Shown: positions 1 through 8,859, numbered from the stretch's first letter. The stretch: DNA of 64,000 nucleotides from UBA4717 sp045580165 (GCA_045580165.1 JAZNNG010000081.1:1-64000), one strand, 5' to 3'. The notes: generated by a model from the letters alone, not told the origin. Translations and numbers: made by a program.

Positions 1-69
1 ATACGATCGTACCGCCTGCATTTTTAACTCAACACTGTATTTCTTGTTCTTGTGTGTCCTTCTTGGCAT
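1..69 (-). CDS. IS3-family transposase OrfA, N-terminal 23 codons only (runs off left edge)
   Basis: Read on the minus strand, an ATG at 67-69 preceded by GGGGG opens a frame that stays open to the window edge and begins MPRRTHKNKKYSVELKMQAV. This basic start followed by the Y-S-x-E-x-K-x-x-A-V pattern is typical of the helix-turn-helix OrfA of IS3-family (IS150-type) elements, which binds the terminal repeats and is joined to the DDE integrase OrfB by programmed frameshifting. Only 23 codons are visible, so the family call rests on a short stretch and integrity of the element cannot be judged. Confidence 0.6.
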   Translation of the reverse strand, partial: MPRRTHKNKKYSVELKMQAVRSY

Positions 70-141
70 AAATATATCCCCCTAAAGTAGTCTTGAAAAC
101 TTTTTGTTTTTTCAAGTGTCTACTCTAAGGGGATTATATCA
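1..141 (-). mobile_element. Terminal part of an IS3-like insertion sequence
   Basis: The stretch from the OrfA start to about position 141 looks like the left end of an insertion sequence. On the minus strand it begins TGATATAATCCCC, consistent with the TG-initial inverted repeat of IS3 elements. It contains an imperfect palindrome at 80-133, with arms around CCCCTAAAGTAGTCTTGAAAA and the complementary TTTTTCAAGTGTCTACTCT. The other end lies outside the window, so the boundary at 141 is inferred. Confidence 0.5.
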
Positions 142-158
142 TATCCGTCGGGGTTATC

Positions 159-659
159 TTATTTTGTCATTGAAATGATTTTATCTTTGCATTCTTCCCA
201 AGATCCTTCTACAAAAGCATCCTTGTACAACCGCAAAGCCATATTGTTGTTAATAAAAATAAAAATTATATTGTTTTTCTCTTTAATTCCCTTGATATTG
301 CTGTATTTGACTTTGCTTACAGAAGTATGGTCTGTAAGCACAATTTCATCTTCAAAAAATTCTGTGGTGCGAATCCATTCAGTAACACCATATGTAGTTG
401 AAAATAGTTTGTATCTTTTCGACCAAACTACAAATCGTGAGAAAAACAACTTATAAATCGACAGAAACAGAAACATAACAGAAAGATACCAGTCTATCCA
501 TTCTCCTCCGATAAAGGAATAGAGAATAATCAATCCAAGTCCAATCACCGCAACTACACACCAAAGAACAAACAGTATGATATCTGCTGCTCTATGCAAA
601 TGATATTCTTTTGCCCAAGACATCATTAATTTTTTTGTTATTTTGTATTCATTTTTCAT
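159..659 (-). CDS. YcxB-like membrane protein
   Basis: A 166-residue protein of unknown function. Two hydrophobic helices sit near residues 25-50 and 55-75, followed by a soluble C-terminal domain with the beta-rich pattern of YcxB-like proteins (F-x-E-D-x-I near the start of the domain, then V-K-Y-S-N-I-K-G-I and a final alpha-helical stretch). The start at MKNEYKITKK is chosen because AAAGGA lies 8 nt upstream; the longer reading frame has no ribosome binding site. It stands alone beside the IS end, so it may be accessory. No catalytic residues are evident. Confidence 0.6.
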   Translation of the reverse strand: MKNEYKITKKLMMSWAKEYHLHRAADIILFVLWCVVAVIGLGLIILYSFIGGEWIDWYLSVMFLFLSIYKLFFSRFVVWSKRYKLFSTTYGVTEWIRTTEFFEDEIVLTDHTSVSKVKYSNIKGIKEKNNIIFIFINNNMALRLYKDAFVEGSWEECKDKIISMTK

Positions 660-756
660 TGTGAAAATCCTTTCAGCTTTTATCGCCAGTTTCGCATTTG
701 TATTACAATCATGTCGGGCAAAGCCCATACTCCCTAAAAATGCACGAGATCATCCT

Positions 757-896
757 TAGGCTCCCTCCGGGAGGGAGCTGGCGCCGTAGGCGACTGAGGG
801 AGAGCGCGTTACAATGAAGTTAGCGCAAACCGAAAGTCACGCAGGCTCCTTCCACCGCTATCGCGGTCCCCCTCCCTCTCAGAGGGAGGCTTTTTT
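757..896. repeat. Interspersed palindromic repeat with CTCCCTC ends
   Basis: About 140 bp bounded by two short palindromes. The left end holds GCTCCCTCCGGGAGGGAGC and continues GGCGCCGTAGGCGACTGAGG; the right end holds CCTCCCTCTCAGAGGGAGG followed by TTTTTT. Elements with this CTCCCTC...GGCGACTGAGGGAG pattern are, to my knowledge, scattered through many Clostridia genomes. It carries no credible gene. The right palindrome plus T-run could also stop transcription. Confidence 0.55.
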
Positions 897-919
897 GCTA
901 ACCCCATTATACCACAAAT

Positions 920-945
920 CGGCAGAGAAAACAAGTTCTCTGCCG
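920..945 (-). terminator. Terminator of proBA
   Basis: CGGCAGAGAA pairs perfectly with TTCTCTGCCG around a 6-nt loop just downstream of the proA stop on the minus strand. The T-run after it is weak. Confidence 0.5.
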
Positions 946-1005
946 AAATTTTGTGCCTGCCAATTCTCCGTTAAGGACAACAGAGAAATTGCAACGTTTT
1001 TTTAT

Positions 1006-2256
1006 TTATCTTATCTGTCCGTTTCCGCTTACAACATATTTGTACGTTGTAAGCTCCGAGAGTCCCATCGGACCGCGCGCGTGGAGTTTTTGGGTCGATA
1101 TACCGATCTCACAACCGAGTCCGAATTCACCACCGTCGGTAAAGCGTGTTGATGCGTTGACGTATACCGCCGCGCTGTCAACACCCGCACAAAAATACTC
1201 GGCGGCACTACCGTCCAAGGTTATTATTGCTTCACTGTGTCCCGTGGAGTGCACGGCGATATGCTCTACCGCTTCTTTTACACCATCAACCACCTTAACT
1301 GCTAAGATATAGTCGAGGAATTCTGTGTCAAAGTCATTTTCACCGGCAGGAGTACCGTCTATTATAGCCGCAGCATACGTATCGAGTCTGAGCTCAACGG
1401 GAATCTTTCCGCCGTCTTTTCTTTTATCAACAAGTCTCTCTTTAAGAAGCGGTAAAAACTCATTTGCCACTTCTCTGCTTACGAGGCATACCTCTGCGGC
1501 GTTACAAACTGACGGGCGGCTTGTTTTCGCGTTGTCGATTATATCAAGCGCCATATTTATATCTGCTTTTGAGTCAACGTAGATATGGCATATACCCGTA
1601 CCCGTCTGTATGCACGGCACGGTTGAGTTTTCAACGCAAGCCTTGATAAGACCCGCACCGCCTCTCGGAATGAGCAGGTCAACAAAGCCGTCGGCTCTCA
1701 TAAGCATATTGGCGCTCTCGCGCGTGGTGTCCGTAACAAGGCTGACAAAGCTTTCGTTATATCCGCAGGCTTTTAGTCCCCCTCGGAGCGCATCTACTAT
1801 CGCCTTATTACTGTTAAAGGCCTCCTTGCCGCCTCTGAGAACGCATACGTTGCCGCTTTTTATAACAAGTGCGGCGGCGTCAGACGTGACGTTGGGACGG
1901 CTTTCGTATATTATTGCGATAACGCCTATGGGAGAGGACACCTTTTTAATGGTCATTCCGCGGCGCTCGTATTCGGTCAGAACTCTGCCGACGGGATCGG
2001 GCAGCTCTATAACCTCGTATATACCCTCCGCCATAGACTTTATGCGCTCGGGAGTGAGGGTAAGTCTGTCGATCATTACGTCTGAAACACTACCCCTTGC
2101 CGCGTCGATATCAATTTTATTAGCAACGAGGATCTCGTCCGCGTGTGCTATGAGAGAATCCGCCATCGCTTTGAGCGCACGGTTTTTACCGTCAGTATCA
2201 AGAAGCGCAAGCTCCCTCTTTGCATTCTTTGCATTTATTAATTGCTGTGTAAGCAT
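1006..2256 (-). CDS. proA: Glutamate-5-semialdehyde dehydrogenase (gamma-glutamyl phosphate reductase)
   Basis: Cytosolic NADPH-dependent enzyme of proline synthesis that reduces gamma-glutamyl phosphate to glutamate-5-semialdehyde. At 416 residues it has the usual ProA length. It shows the aldehyde-dehydrogenase fold with a conserved central block (IPRGGAGLI near 195) and the SRPSVCNAAE motif near 250, whose cysteine is the expected nucleophile. It follows proB with a 2-nt gap, and its ribosome binding site AGAGG lies inside the end of proB, so the two are translationally linked. The product cyclises spontaneously and would need proC, which is not in this window. Confidence 0.97.
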   Translation of the reverse strand: MLTQQLINAKNAKRELALLDTDGKNRALKAMADSLIAHADEILVANKIDIDAARGSVSDVMIDRLTLTPERIKSMAEGIYEVIELPDPVGRVLTEYERRGMTIKKVSSPIGVIAIIYESRPNVTSDAAALVIKSGNVCVLRGGKEAFNSNKAIVDALRGGLKACGYNESFVSLVTDTTRESANMLMRADGFVDLLIPRGGAGLIKACVENSTVPCIQTGTGICHIYVDSKADINMALDIIDNAKTSRPSVCNAAEVCLVSREVANEFLPLLKERLVDKRKDGGKIPVELRLDTYAAAIIDGTPAGENDFDTEFLDYILAVKVVDGVKEAVEHIAVHSTGHSEAIITLDGSAAEYFCAGVDSAAVYVNASTRFTDGGEFGLGCEIGISTQKLHARGPMGLSELTTYKYVVSGNGQIR

Positions 2257-2258
2257 AA

Positions 2259-3029
2259 TTACCTCTTTGAACCAATAAACTTCGTGCCGATGCTCTTGCC
2301 GTCAAGTATATCGTAAAGCACGTCGGGGTTTGAGCCGTTTGCGATTATCATATCGCATCCTGCCTCCATACACATTTCTGCGGCGCTTAGCTTCGTTACC
2401 ATTCCGCCCGTACCGTTTTCGCTTCCCTTTCCGCCTGCAAGCGCTTTGATATCATCGGTTATTGCTTCAACCGTTTCAATAAGCTTTGCGTCGGGATCTT
2501 TGTGAGGGTCGGCGGTATAAAGTCCGTCAATATCCGAAAGGAGCACGAGAAGGTCAGCCTTTGCCGACACCGAAACTATTGCGCCGAGGGTGTCGTTATC
2601 TCCTATACAGATCTCATCCGTCGAAACGGTATCGTTTTCATTGATTATCGGAATAACGTCCATTTCAAGAAGACGGCTTATGGTGTTTATAAAGTTTGTG
2701 TGCATTTTTTCGTTGTTTATAAACGAGTTTGTTAAAAGAAGCTGGGCAACCGTGTGGTTGTACTCGCCGAAAAGCTTATCGTAAGTATACATAAGCTCAC
2801 ACTGTCCCACTGCGGCGGTCGCCTGACGTGTGGGTATGTCCTCGGGGCGCTTTTTGAGCGAAAGCTTACCTATACCCATAGCAATCGCACCCGATGAAAC
2901 GATTATCACCTCGTTACCCTGATTTTTTATATCGCTGAGCACCTTACAAAAGGCTTCCATGTGCCTTATATTGAGCATTCCCGAGGGATGCGTAAGAGTC
3001 GAGGTGCCTACCTTTACAACAAGTCTCAT
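2259..3029 (-). CDS. proB: Glutamate 5-kinase, short form without PUA domain
   Basis: Catalyses ATP-dependent phosphorylation of glutamate, the first committed step of proline synthesis. The 256-residue protein is an amino-acid kinase domain: LVVKVGTSTL at the N-terminus binds ATP, VSSGAIAMG near 45 and INENDTVS near 130 form the substrate site. It ends where the approximately 110-residue PUA domain of the E. coli enzyme would begin, so it is the single-domain type. The ATG at 3029 is preferred over an upstream TTG because GGAG lies 8 nt before it. First gene of proBA. Confidence 0.96.
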   Translation of the reverse strand: MRLVVKVGTSTLTHPSGMLNIRHMEAFCKVLSDIKNQGNEVIIVSSGAIAMGIGKLSLKKRPEDIPTRQATAAVGQCELMYTYDKLFGEYNHTVAQLLLTNSFINNEKMHTNFINTISRLLEMDVIPIINENDTVSTDEICIGDNDTLGAIVSVSAKADLLVLLSDIDGLYTADPHKDPDAKLIETVEAITDDIKALAGGKGSENGTGGMVTKLSAAEMCMEAGCDMIIANGSNPDVLYDILDGKSIGTKFIGSKR

Positions 3030-3059
3030 ATCCGTCTCCAAATAAAAAAGATTATATCT

Positions 3060-3088
3060 ATAATAGCATTAGTTAAAGTCAATGTCAA
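3060..3088 (-). promoter_or_regulatory. Promoter of proBA
   Basis: Minus-strand TTGACA (3083-3088), 17-nt spacer, TATTAT (3060-3065). It lies about 30 nt before the proB start and diverges from the deo promoter. Confidence 0.7.
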
Positions 3089-3115
3089 GTTTGCAGGGGA
3101 AATTTGCAAAAAAGA

Positions 3116-3145
3116 TTGCATAAGTGTGCCCATGTATGATAAAAT
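3116..3145 (+). promoter_or_regulatory. Promoter of the deo operon
   Basis: TTGCAT (3116-3121), 18-nt spacer, TAAAAT (3140-3145), placing the transcript start shortly before the deoC ribosome binding site GAAAGGA. A weaker match than the other promoters here; no operator palindrome was recognised. Confidence 0.5.
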
Positions 3146-3176
3146 ATACTTGACATTAAAGAAAGGATAACCTCTT

Positions 3177-3842
3177 ATGGATATCACAGCTATTCTCTCG
3201 CGCGTTGACCATACTCTGCTCACTCAGAGCGCCACGCTTGAAGACATCAAAGGAATTATTGATGACGGTATTACATACAAGACCGCATCAGTCTGCATAC
3301 CGCCGTCATTCGTCAGACAGGCCGTACAATATGCAGGCGGCAGAGTACGCATCTGCACGGTTATCGGCTTCCCAAACGGCTACTCCACAACCGAAGTAAA
3401 ATGCTTTGAGTGTAAGGATGCTATAGCAAACGGTGCTGATGAGATCGATATGGTCATAAATATTGGCGACCTTAAGGCAGGCAAATTTGACAGGATTCTG
3501 AACGAGATCAAAGCACTAAAAGCGGCTTGCGGATGCCGTGTACTCAAGGTTATTATCGAGACCTGCTTACTTACGGATGACGAAAAGATAAAAATGTGTG
3601 AGATAGTAAATGAATCGGGAGCCGACTATATAAAGACCTCAACAGGCTTTTCAACTGCGGGCGCGACCTTTGACGATATTGTGCTTTTTGCCAAGCATAT
3701 TGCACCCCATGTTAAAATAAAGGCGGCAGGCGGAATCTCGTCTATCGAGGATGCCGAAAAATTCATAGAGCTCGGAGCATCAAGGCTCGGAACCAGCCGC
3801 ATCGTAAAAATCGCAAAGAACGAAGCATCTTCAGGCTATTAA
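3177..3842 (+). CDS. deoC: Deoxyribose-phosphate aldolase
   Basis: Cleaves 2-deoxyribose-5-phosphate to glyceraldehyde-3-phosphate and acetaldehyde, the last step of deoxyribonucleoside breakdown. The 221-residue TIM barrel matches the short bacterial DeoC type: VDHTLL at the N-terminus, EIDMVINIG near 90, KVIIETCLL near 125, and DYIKTSTGF near 152, whose lysine forms the Schiff base. KAAGGI near 182 is the phosphate-binding loop. First gene of a four-gene operon; deoD follows after 10 nt. Confidence 0.97.
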   Translation: MDITAILSRVDHTLLTQSATLEDIKGIIDDGITYKTASVCIPPSFVRQAVQYAGGRVRICTVIGFPNGYSTTEVKCFECKDAIANGADEIDMVINIGDLKAGKFDRILNEIKALKAACGCRVLKVIIETCLLTDDEKIKMCEIVNESGADYIKTSTGFSTAGATFDDIVLFAKHIAPHVKIKAAGGISSIEDAEKFIELGASRLGTSRIVKIAKNEASSGY

Positions 3843-3852
3843 GGAGAATATT

Positions 3853-4584
3853 ATGAAAAAGCTATACCCCACTCCCCACATAAACGCAACACCCGACGAT
3901 TTTGCAAAAACCGTGCTTATGCCGGGTGACCCCCTCAGAAGCGAATTTATTGCAAAGAATTTTCTCTCTAATGCAAGACTCGTCAACAACGTACGCGGTA
4001 TTCACGGCTACACTGGCTCATACAAGGGTGTTCCCGTGTCAGTTATGGCAAGCGGAATGGGTATGCCGTCTATCGGAATTTATTCCTATGAGCTTTACAA
4101 TTTCTTCGGAGTTGAAAACATTATGAGGATCGGTTCGGCAGGCTCGATAAAGGAAAACGTAAAAGTACGCGATATCGTTATCGGTATGGGCGCGTGCACT
4201 AACTCGGCGTTTGCAAATCAGTACCGTCTGCCCGGTAGCTTTGCGCCAATAGCAAGCTATAAAATGATGAGTGTTGCGATCGAGGCGGCGAAGGCTCACG
4301 GTGCGACCTATCACGTCGGAAATCTTCTCTCGTCCGACAACTTCTACAATGACGATACCGAAGCTGCGGCAATGTGGCAGAAGATGGGAGTCATGGCAAT
4401 AGAAATGGAAGCCGCCGCCCTCTATATGACTGCCGCAAGAGCAGGCAAAAATGCTCTCGCAATCTGCACGGTTTCCGACCACATACTGACCGGTGAAGCG
4501 ACATCAAGCGAGGAAAGACAAAACTCGTTTACACAGATGATGGAAATTGCGCTTGACACGGCAGTAGAGCTTGACCGCGCGTGA
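3853..4584 (+). CDS. deoD: Purine nucleoside phosphorylase, DeoD type
   Basis: Hexameric-type phosphorylase that splits purine (deoxy)nucleosides with phosphate into base and (deoxy)ribose-1-phosphate. At 243 residues it has the length of DeoD. Motifs include MPGDPLRSE near 23, ASGMGMPS near 68, RIGSAGS near 90, EMEAAALY near 182 and the SDHI site near 206 with the catalytic aspartate. AAGGAG precedes the ATG. Its product feeds DeoB, which starts 8 nt after its stop. Confidence 0.97.
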   Translation: MKKLYPTPHINATPDDFAKTVLMPGDPLRSEFIAKNFLSNARLVNNVRGIHGYTGSYKGVPVSVMASGMGMPSIGIYSYELYNFFGVENIMRIGSAGSIKENVKVRDIVIGMGACTNSAFANQYRLPGSFAPIASYKMMSVAIEAAKAHGATYHVGNLLSSDNFYNDDTEAAAMWQKMGVMAIEMEAAALYMTAARAGKNALAICTVSDHILTGEATSSEERQNSFTQMMEIALDTAVELDRA

Positions 4585-4591
4585 GGTTATT

Positions 4592-5755
4592 ATGAGCAAA
4601 CGTATATTTCTTATAGTTCTCGACAGTGTCGGAATAGGCGCGGCTCCCGATGCCAAATACTTTGGCGACGAGTCAGCCGACACCATGAGAACAATATCAA
4701 GGTCAAGCAAATTCAATATACCTAATCTCTTGAAGCTCGGACTTGCGGAAATTGATGGACTTCAGTATCTTTCCGACGGAGCAAAGCCACTCGGCGCTGT
4801 TGCAAGAATGCGTGAGCGCTCGGCAGGCAAGGACACGACCGTTGGTCATTGGGAGATCGCGGGAATTATTTCGGAAAAGCCCCTTCCCACTTACCCCGAC
4901 GGCTTTCCGCGTGAGATAATAAAGAAATTCGAATCGGCAACGGGGCGCGGCGTGCTTTGCAATAAGCCGTATTCGGGTACGGACGTTATCCGTGACTACG
5001 GTGAAGAGCATATAAAGACAGGCGCGCTTATTGTCTATACGTCAGCAGACAGCGTTTTCCAAATTGCCGCGCACGAGGACATCGTTCCTCCGGAAGCTCT
5101 GTACGAATACTGCCGCGCTGCGCGCCGTATACTGACGGATGAGCATTCCGTCGGCAGAGTTATCGCACGGCCGTTTATCGGGACCGCGCCCGACTTTAAG
5201 CGCACGCCAAACAGACATGATTTTTCACTCGAACCGTTTGCTCCCACAATGCTTGACGCCATCAGCTCTTTCGGCAAGGAGGTTATATCGGTCGGAAAAA
5301 TCAACGATATTTTTGCGGGACGCGGAATCACACGTTCCCTTCCCTCTAAATCAAATACCCACGGAATGGAGCTTACGTCAGAGGTAGCAAAAAACGACTT
5401 TGACGGCATCTGCTTTACCAACCTCGTTGATTTCGACTCGTCATACGGTCACAGAAACGATATTGACGGGTACGCAGCGGCTTTATCGGAATTTGACGTA
5501 TGGCTCGGCGGTTTTACAGATCAAATGCGTGAGGATGATATTCTTATCATAACGGCGGATCACGGATGCGACCCCGGTGACAACAGCACCGATCACACCA
5601 GGGAATACACGCCACTCATTATTTACGGCGGCGGAGTAAAGCCAAATAATCTCGGAACGCGTGACACTTTTGCAGATATTTCGGCAACAATCTGCTCCCT
5701 TCTCGGTGTAGAATATAAAACGGTAGGACAAAGTCTTACAAAATTACTGTTTTGA
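4592..5755 (+). CDS. deoB: Phosphopentomutase
   Basis: Converts (deoxy)ribose-1-phosphate to the 5-phosphate, linking the phosphorylases to DeoC. The 387-residue alkaline-phosphatase-superfamily enzyme has the Mn-binding LDSVGIGA start, KDTTVGHWE near 82 with the phosphorylated threonine, and the C-terminal TADHGCDPG and TDHTREYTP metal motifs near 320-340. The ATG at 4592 (MSKRIFL) with GAGG 7 nt upstream is chosen over an in-frame TTG inside deoD. Confidence 0.96.
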   Translation: MSKRIFLIVLDSVGIGAAPDAKYFGDESADTMRTISRSSKFNIPNLLKLGLAEIDGLQYLSDGAKPLGAVARMRERSAGKDTTVGHWEIAGIISEKPLPTYPDGFPREIIKKFESATGRGVLCNKPYSGTDVIRDYGEEHIKTGALIVYTSADSVFQIAAHEDIVPPEALYEYCRAARRILTDEHSVGRVIARPFIGTAPDFKRTPNRHDFSLEPFAPTMLDAISSFGKEVISVGKINDIFAGRGITRSLPSKSNTHGMELTSEVAKNDFDGICFTNLVDFDSSYGHRNDIDGYAAALSEFDVWLGGFTDQMREDDILIITADHGCDPGDNSTDHTREYTPLIIYGGGVKPNNLGTRDTFADISATICSLLGVEYKTVGQSLTKLLF

Positions 5756-5773
5756 CACATTTGAGGAAAATCT

Positions 5774-7072
5774 ATGACGTACAATGATATTATCAGAAAA
5801 AAGAGAGACGGCGGTGAGCTTACCGAAGCTGAGATAAACCATCTTATCTCGGGAATTGTAAGCGGTGATATGCCGGACTATCAGCTTTCCGCGTTTCTTA
5901 TGGCGACGTATTTTAAGTCAATGACACCCGAGGAGACAGCACTTTTGACAAATGCTATGGCAAGATCGGGAGACACGCTTGATCTGAGCGAGTTCGGCGA
6001 GCTTTCAGCCGATAAGCACAGCACAGGCGGTGTGGGTGACAAGACCTCGCTTATAGTTGCACCAATCGTTGCATCTCTCGGCGCGGTGGTTGCAAAAATG
6101 TCGGGACGTGCGCTCGGTCACACAGGCGGCACTGTCGACAAGCTCGAAAGCATCCCCGGCTACAAGGCTGAGCTTGAGCCCGATGAATTTATGTATCAGT
6201 CCAAAAAGATCGGACTTGCGCTGGTCGGTCAAAGCGGGCATCTCGCTCCTGCCGACAAAACAATGTACGCTCTGCGCGACGTTTCGTCAACGGTTGAATC
6301 CATTCCGCTTATTGCCTCAAGCATTATGAGTAAAAAGCTTGCGGCAGGAGCACATAACATCGTTCTTGACGTGAAGTTCGGAAGCGGAGCTTTTATGCAA
6401 AAGCTCGAGGACGCGACGGAGCTTGCACGTGCTATGGTCGACATCGGAAGCAGGTGCCACAAACGTGTACGCGCAGTACTCACGGATATGGATACGCCTC
6501 TCGGATACGCCATCGGAAACGTGCTTGAGGTGTGCGAGGCTATTGACGTGCTTCGCGGAGAGGGTCCGGACGATCTTCGTGAGGTTTCGGTGACGCTTGC
6601 AGGCGTGCTTATCAGCCTTGTTCGTAATATCACGGTAGACGAAGGTGTCACTCTCGCACGCGAGGCTCTCGCGTCAGGTGCGGCTTATGCTAAGTTCAAG
6701 GAATGGATAAGCGCTCAGGGCGGAGACGTAAGATACATAACAGCACCCGAGCTTTTTGGAAAAGCTCCCGTATGCGTCGAGGTCAAGGCAGAAGCTTCCG
6801 GTTATATTTCTCGTATGAATACCGAAAAAATAGGTCTGACAAGCTCGAGGCTGGGCGCGGGACGCGAGAAAAAGGGTGACCCAATCGATCCGCTTGCAGG
6901 TATAATGTTAAAGAAGAAAACGGGCGACAGAGTCGAAGCAGGCGAGGTTATTGCGGTGCTTTACACAAGCTCACCCGAGCTTGCCGAAAATGGTGCCAAA
7001 AGCTTTGTATCAGCTTATGAGATAACTAAAGAAAAGCCTGCGTCACGCAAGCTTATCTCTGATATAATATGA
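5774..7072 (+). CDS. pdp: Pyrimidine-nucleoside (thymidine) phosphorylase
   Basis: Phosphorolysis of thymidine, deoxyuridine and probably uridine to base and pentose-1-phosphate. At 432 residues it matches the family: KRDGGELT near 10, KHSTGGVGDKTSL near 82 (phosphate loop), SGRALGHTGGT near 110 and KLAAGAHNIVLDVKFGSGAF near 188, all family signatures. Last gene of the deo operon and followed by a perfect terminator. Thymidine-only DeoA and broader Pdp cannot be separated by eye; the Gram-positive setting favours Pdp. Confidence 0.93.
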   Translation: MTYNDIIRKKRDGGELTEAEINHLISGIVSGDMPDYQLSAFLMATYFKSMTPEETALLTNAMARSGDTLDLSEFGELSADKHSTGGVGDKTSLIVAPIVASLGAVVAKMSGRALGHTGGTVDKLESIPGYKAELEPDEFMYQSKKIGLALVGQSGHLAPADKTMYALRDVSSTVESIPLIASSIMSKKLAAGAHNIVLDVKFGSGAFMQKLEDATELARAMVDIGSRCHKRVRAVLTDMDTPLGYAIGNVLEVCEAIDVLRGEGPDDLREVSVTLAGVLISLVRNITVDEGVTLAREALASGAAYAKFKEWISAQGGDVRYITAPELFGKAPVCVEVKAEASGYISRMNTEKIGLTSSRLGAGREKKGDPIDPLAGIMLKKKTGDRVEAGEVIAVLYTSSPELAENGAKSFVSAYEITKEKPASRKLISDII

Positions 7073-7073
7073 A

Positions 7074-7106
7074 GATATCCCGACAGACAGGATCTGTCGG
7101 GATATC
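7074..7106 (+). terminator. Terminator of the deo operon
   Basis: GATATCCCGACAGA and TCTGTCGGGATATC form a perfect 14-bp stem with a 5-nt loop, overlapping the region just after the pdp stop. It also faces the end of the convergent small membrane protein gene. Confidence 0.85.
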
Positions 7107-7107
7107 T

Positions 7108-7362
7108 TTATTCTCTGTTCTGTTCCTTTGCCGTTTCTTCAAGCTCATCAATTCGTGTTTGAAGCTCTTTGATCTCATTCTTGAGGCTTGCGTAAGTATT
7201 CCATATCATCGTACAAATCACGGAAACAAGAACTACCGCCCCAATAAATGTGGTTATAGCAAGGGATTCCGAAATATCTCCGACGGTATTTCCGTATCCG
7301 CTGAGATAAACGGCAACAAAAGAAGCCGCAAAGCATATTAAAAATCTGATAAATCCGTTCAT
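7108..7362 (-). CDS. Small membrane protein with C-terminal coiled coil
   Basis: An 84-residue protein with hydrophobic segments at about residues 5-22 and 35-55, then a charged heptad-like helix (LKNEIKELQTRIDELEETAK) on one side of the membrane. The function is not recognised. Its ATG overlaps the stop of the upstream polytopic membrane protein by 4 nt (ATGA), so the two are almost certainly co-translated and may act together. Confidence 0.7.
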   Translation of the reverse strand: MNGFIRFLICFAASFVAVYLSGYGNTVGDISESLAITTFIGAVVLVSVICTMIWNTYASLKNEIKELQTRIDELEETAKEQNRE

Positions 7363-8720
7363 TTATTCTCCTCTCTCTTTACTACCTCGTCAATGTCAAA
7401 GTACATAGCAAGCGCGGTGTTCGGCCAGGTGGTGCTATCGGAGTTGAGGTCGCCAAAGCTATCAAAGCAGGTGTATCTGCCGTCACCGTATATAGTGTCT
7501 ACGGTGACACTGTTTTCTCCCTGCTCTTTTGCCGCGATTATCTGCTCAGCGCGCGCCTTGTCAAGCTCGGATATTACGGATAGCTCGCTGATGGCTTGGA
7601 TAAAGGCATGCGTAACGGGAACAAGCATACATACCGAGAGCGCAAGCGCAACAAATTTTTCAAAATGGCGCTCGTGTGACGGCAACGCATAGCTTACTGC
7701 AGAAAGCGCCGCAATGCTGAAATAAATTATAGGTCCACTCCAGACTCTGTCGGGGAAATAGGGAGATATTACCATCGAGTAAACCGACACGAGTCCGCCT
7801 ACGAGGAATATCAAGGTTTTACAAAGTCCCGTGCGCTCACGTTTCAAAATCAGACCTACGATAATAAAAACTGCAGTTATAATCAAAAGCGGCCACAGGT
7901 TTGATACAAATACCTTCGTAATCTGAGGCACACGGGAAAGCCATACTCCAAGTCCGCCGGAGCCGCCGTTGTTTGCAAGTCTAACCGACTGACCGGGTGC
8001 CAAAAGGAGCACGAGAAAGCCGCCGATATTGCCGACGAGTCCGAAAAGAAGCGAGAGGTCAAGACGCTTGTTTTTGAGTAAGAAATACAAGGTAAAAAGC
8101 GCGCTCATCACAATAAGTGCAGCCACGGTATTTTCGCCCGTGATCGCACAAATAAAGCCGAGCAGGAATAAACCGATAGCGGCAAACGGCGTGTTGCGCG
8201 AGGGTTTGTCTGAGGCAAAGCGACTCGTTAAGGGGACAAGATATACTAAAATCAAAAGCATACCCCAAAGGTAGTTACACGCACCCGTCAGCCACAAAAA
8301 GCTTTCGCCAAAACGCGGAGGCAATAGAAACAACGAAGCAAACGCGGCAGCTAAGAGCGCAGGGCTTTTATTTTTGTTTCCCTTTGTTGCGTGGTAATAT
8401 ATCAAGAAAACAAGCATAGTGAATGCCGCAGAGTTGAGGATATTGAATACCGCCTTATCTGTCATCAGAAATGCCTGCGCGAGCGTGTGCGGAACAATAC
8501 GTCCGTTCATTACCTTGTAGTGATTGACCTGAGAATCGATAAGCTCTTTGAGTGTGGTTATTCTGAATTTGTTTTCTTTTACCGCGAAGGTGTAGGAATA
8601 GGAGTAATCGTCCTTGTAGAGAGGTGTTTGGGAATTAAGAACAAGCAAAAGCGCAAAAGCCGACAGTAAGATCACCGCGACAAAAGCTACCGACCAAATT
8701 CTTCTTTGTCTGTTCGTCAT
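7359..8720 (-). CDS. Polytopic membrane protein, DUF6056-like (GT-C-type fold suspected)
   Basis: A 453-residue protein with roughly 11 transmembrane helices. After the first helix comes YKDDYSYSY, then the NGR of VMNGRIVPH near 72 and FLWLTGACNYLWG near 145. A large outer segment with an acidic pair followed by N-G-R and W-x-x-G-x-x-N-Y is the pattern I associate with DUF6056 membrane proteins, which resemble lipid-linked-sugar glycosyltransferases. The substrate is unknown. GGAGG precedes the start. It forms a two-gene operon with the 84-residue protein. Confidence 0.6.
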   Translation of the reverse strand: MTNRQRRIWSVAFVAVILLSAFALLLVLNSQTPLYKDDYSYSYTFAVKENKFRITTLKELIDSQVNHYKVMNGRIVPHTLAQAFLMTDKAVFNILNSAAFTMLVFLIYYHATKGNKNKSPALLAAAFASLFLLPPRFGESFLWLTGACNYLWGMLLILVYLVPLTSRFASDKPSRNTPFAAIGLFLLGFICAITGENTVAALIVMSALFTLYFLLKNKRLDLSLLFGLVGNIGGFLVLLLAPGQSVRLANNGGSGGLGVWLSRVPQITKVFVSNLWPLLIITAVFIIVGLILKRERTGLCKTLIFLVGGLVSVYSMVISPYFPDRVWSGPIIYFSIAALSAVSYALPSHERHFEKFVALALSVCMLVPVTHAFIQAISELSVISELDKARAEQIIAAKEQGENSVTVDTIYGDGRYTCFDSFGDLNSDSTTWPNTALAMYFDIDEVVKREENK

Positions 8721-8749
8721 ATATGCACCTCCCGTCTAGCTTTTATATA

Positions 8750-8777
8750 ATTATAACACGAAAATTCATAATTGCAA
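8750..8777 (-). promoter_or_regulatory. Promoter of the DUF6056-like operon
   Basis: Minus-strand TTGCAA (8772-8777), 16-nt spacer, TATAAT (8750-8755). It is back to back with the tRNA promoter. Confidence 0.55.
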
Positions 8778-8818
8778 GGAAATATTTTTATATAACAAAA
8801 AAAAGAGCATCAAAAGCA

Positions 8819-8847
8819 TTGACAAATCATTTGGCATTTGATATAAT
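8819..8847 (+). promoter_or_regulatory. Consensus promoter for the tRNA-Pro region
   Basis: TTGACA (8819-8824), 17-nt spacer, TATAAT (8842-8847), a full match to the sigma-A consensus as expected for a stable RNA gene. The first transcribed element is the degenerate tRNA copy, and the intact tRNA follows. Confidence 0.8.
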
Positions 8848-8859
8848 GTTCGAGTATGA

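Noticed and set aside
757..896. Protein-coding frames across the CTCCCTC repeat
   Set aside because: The frames begin and end inside palindromes, have no ribosome binding site, and match the interspersed repeat instead.
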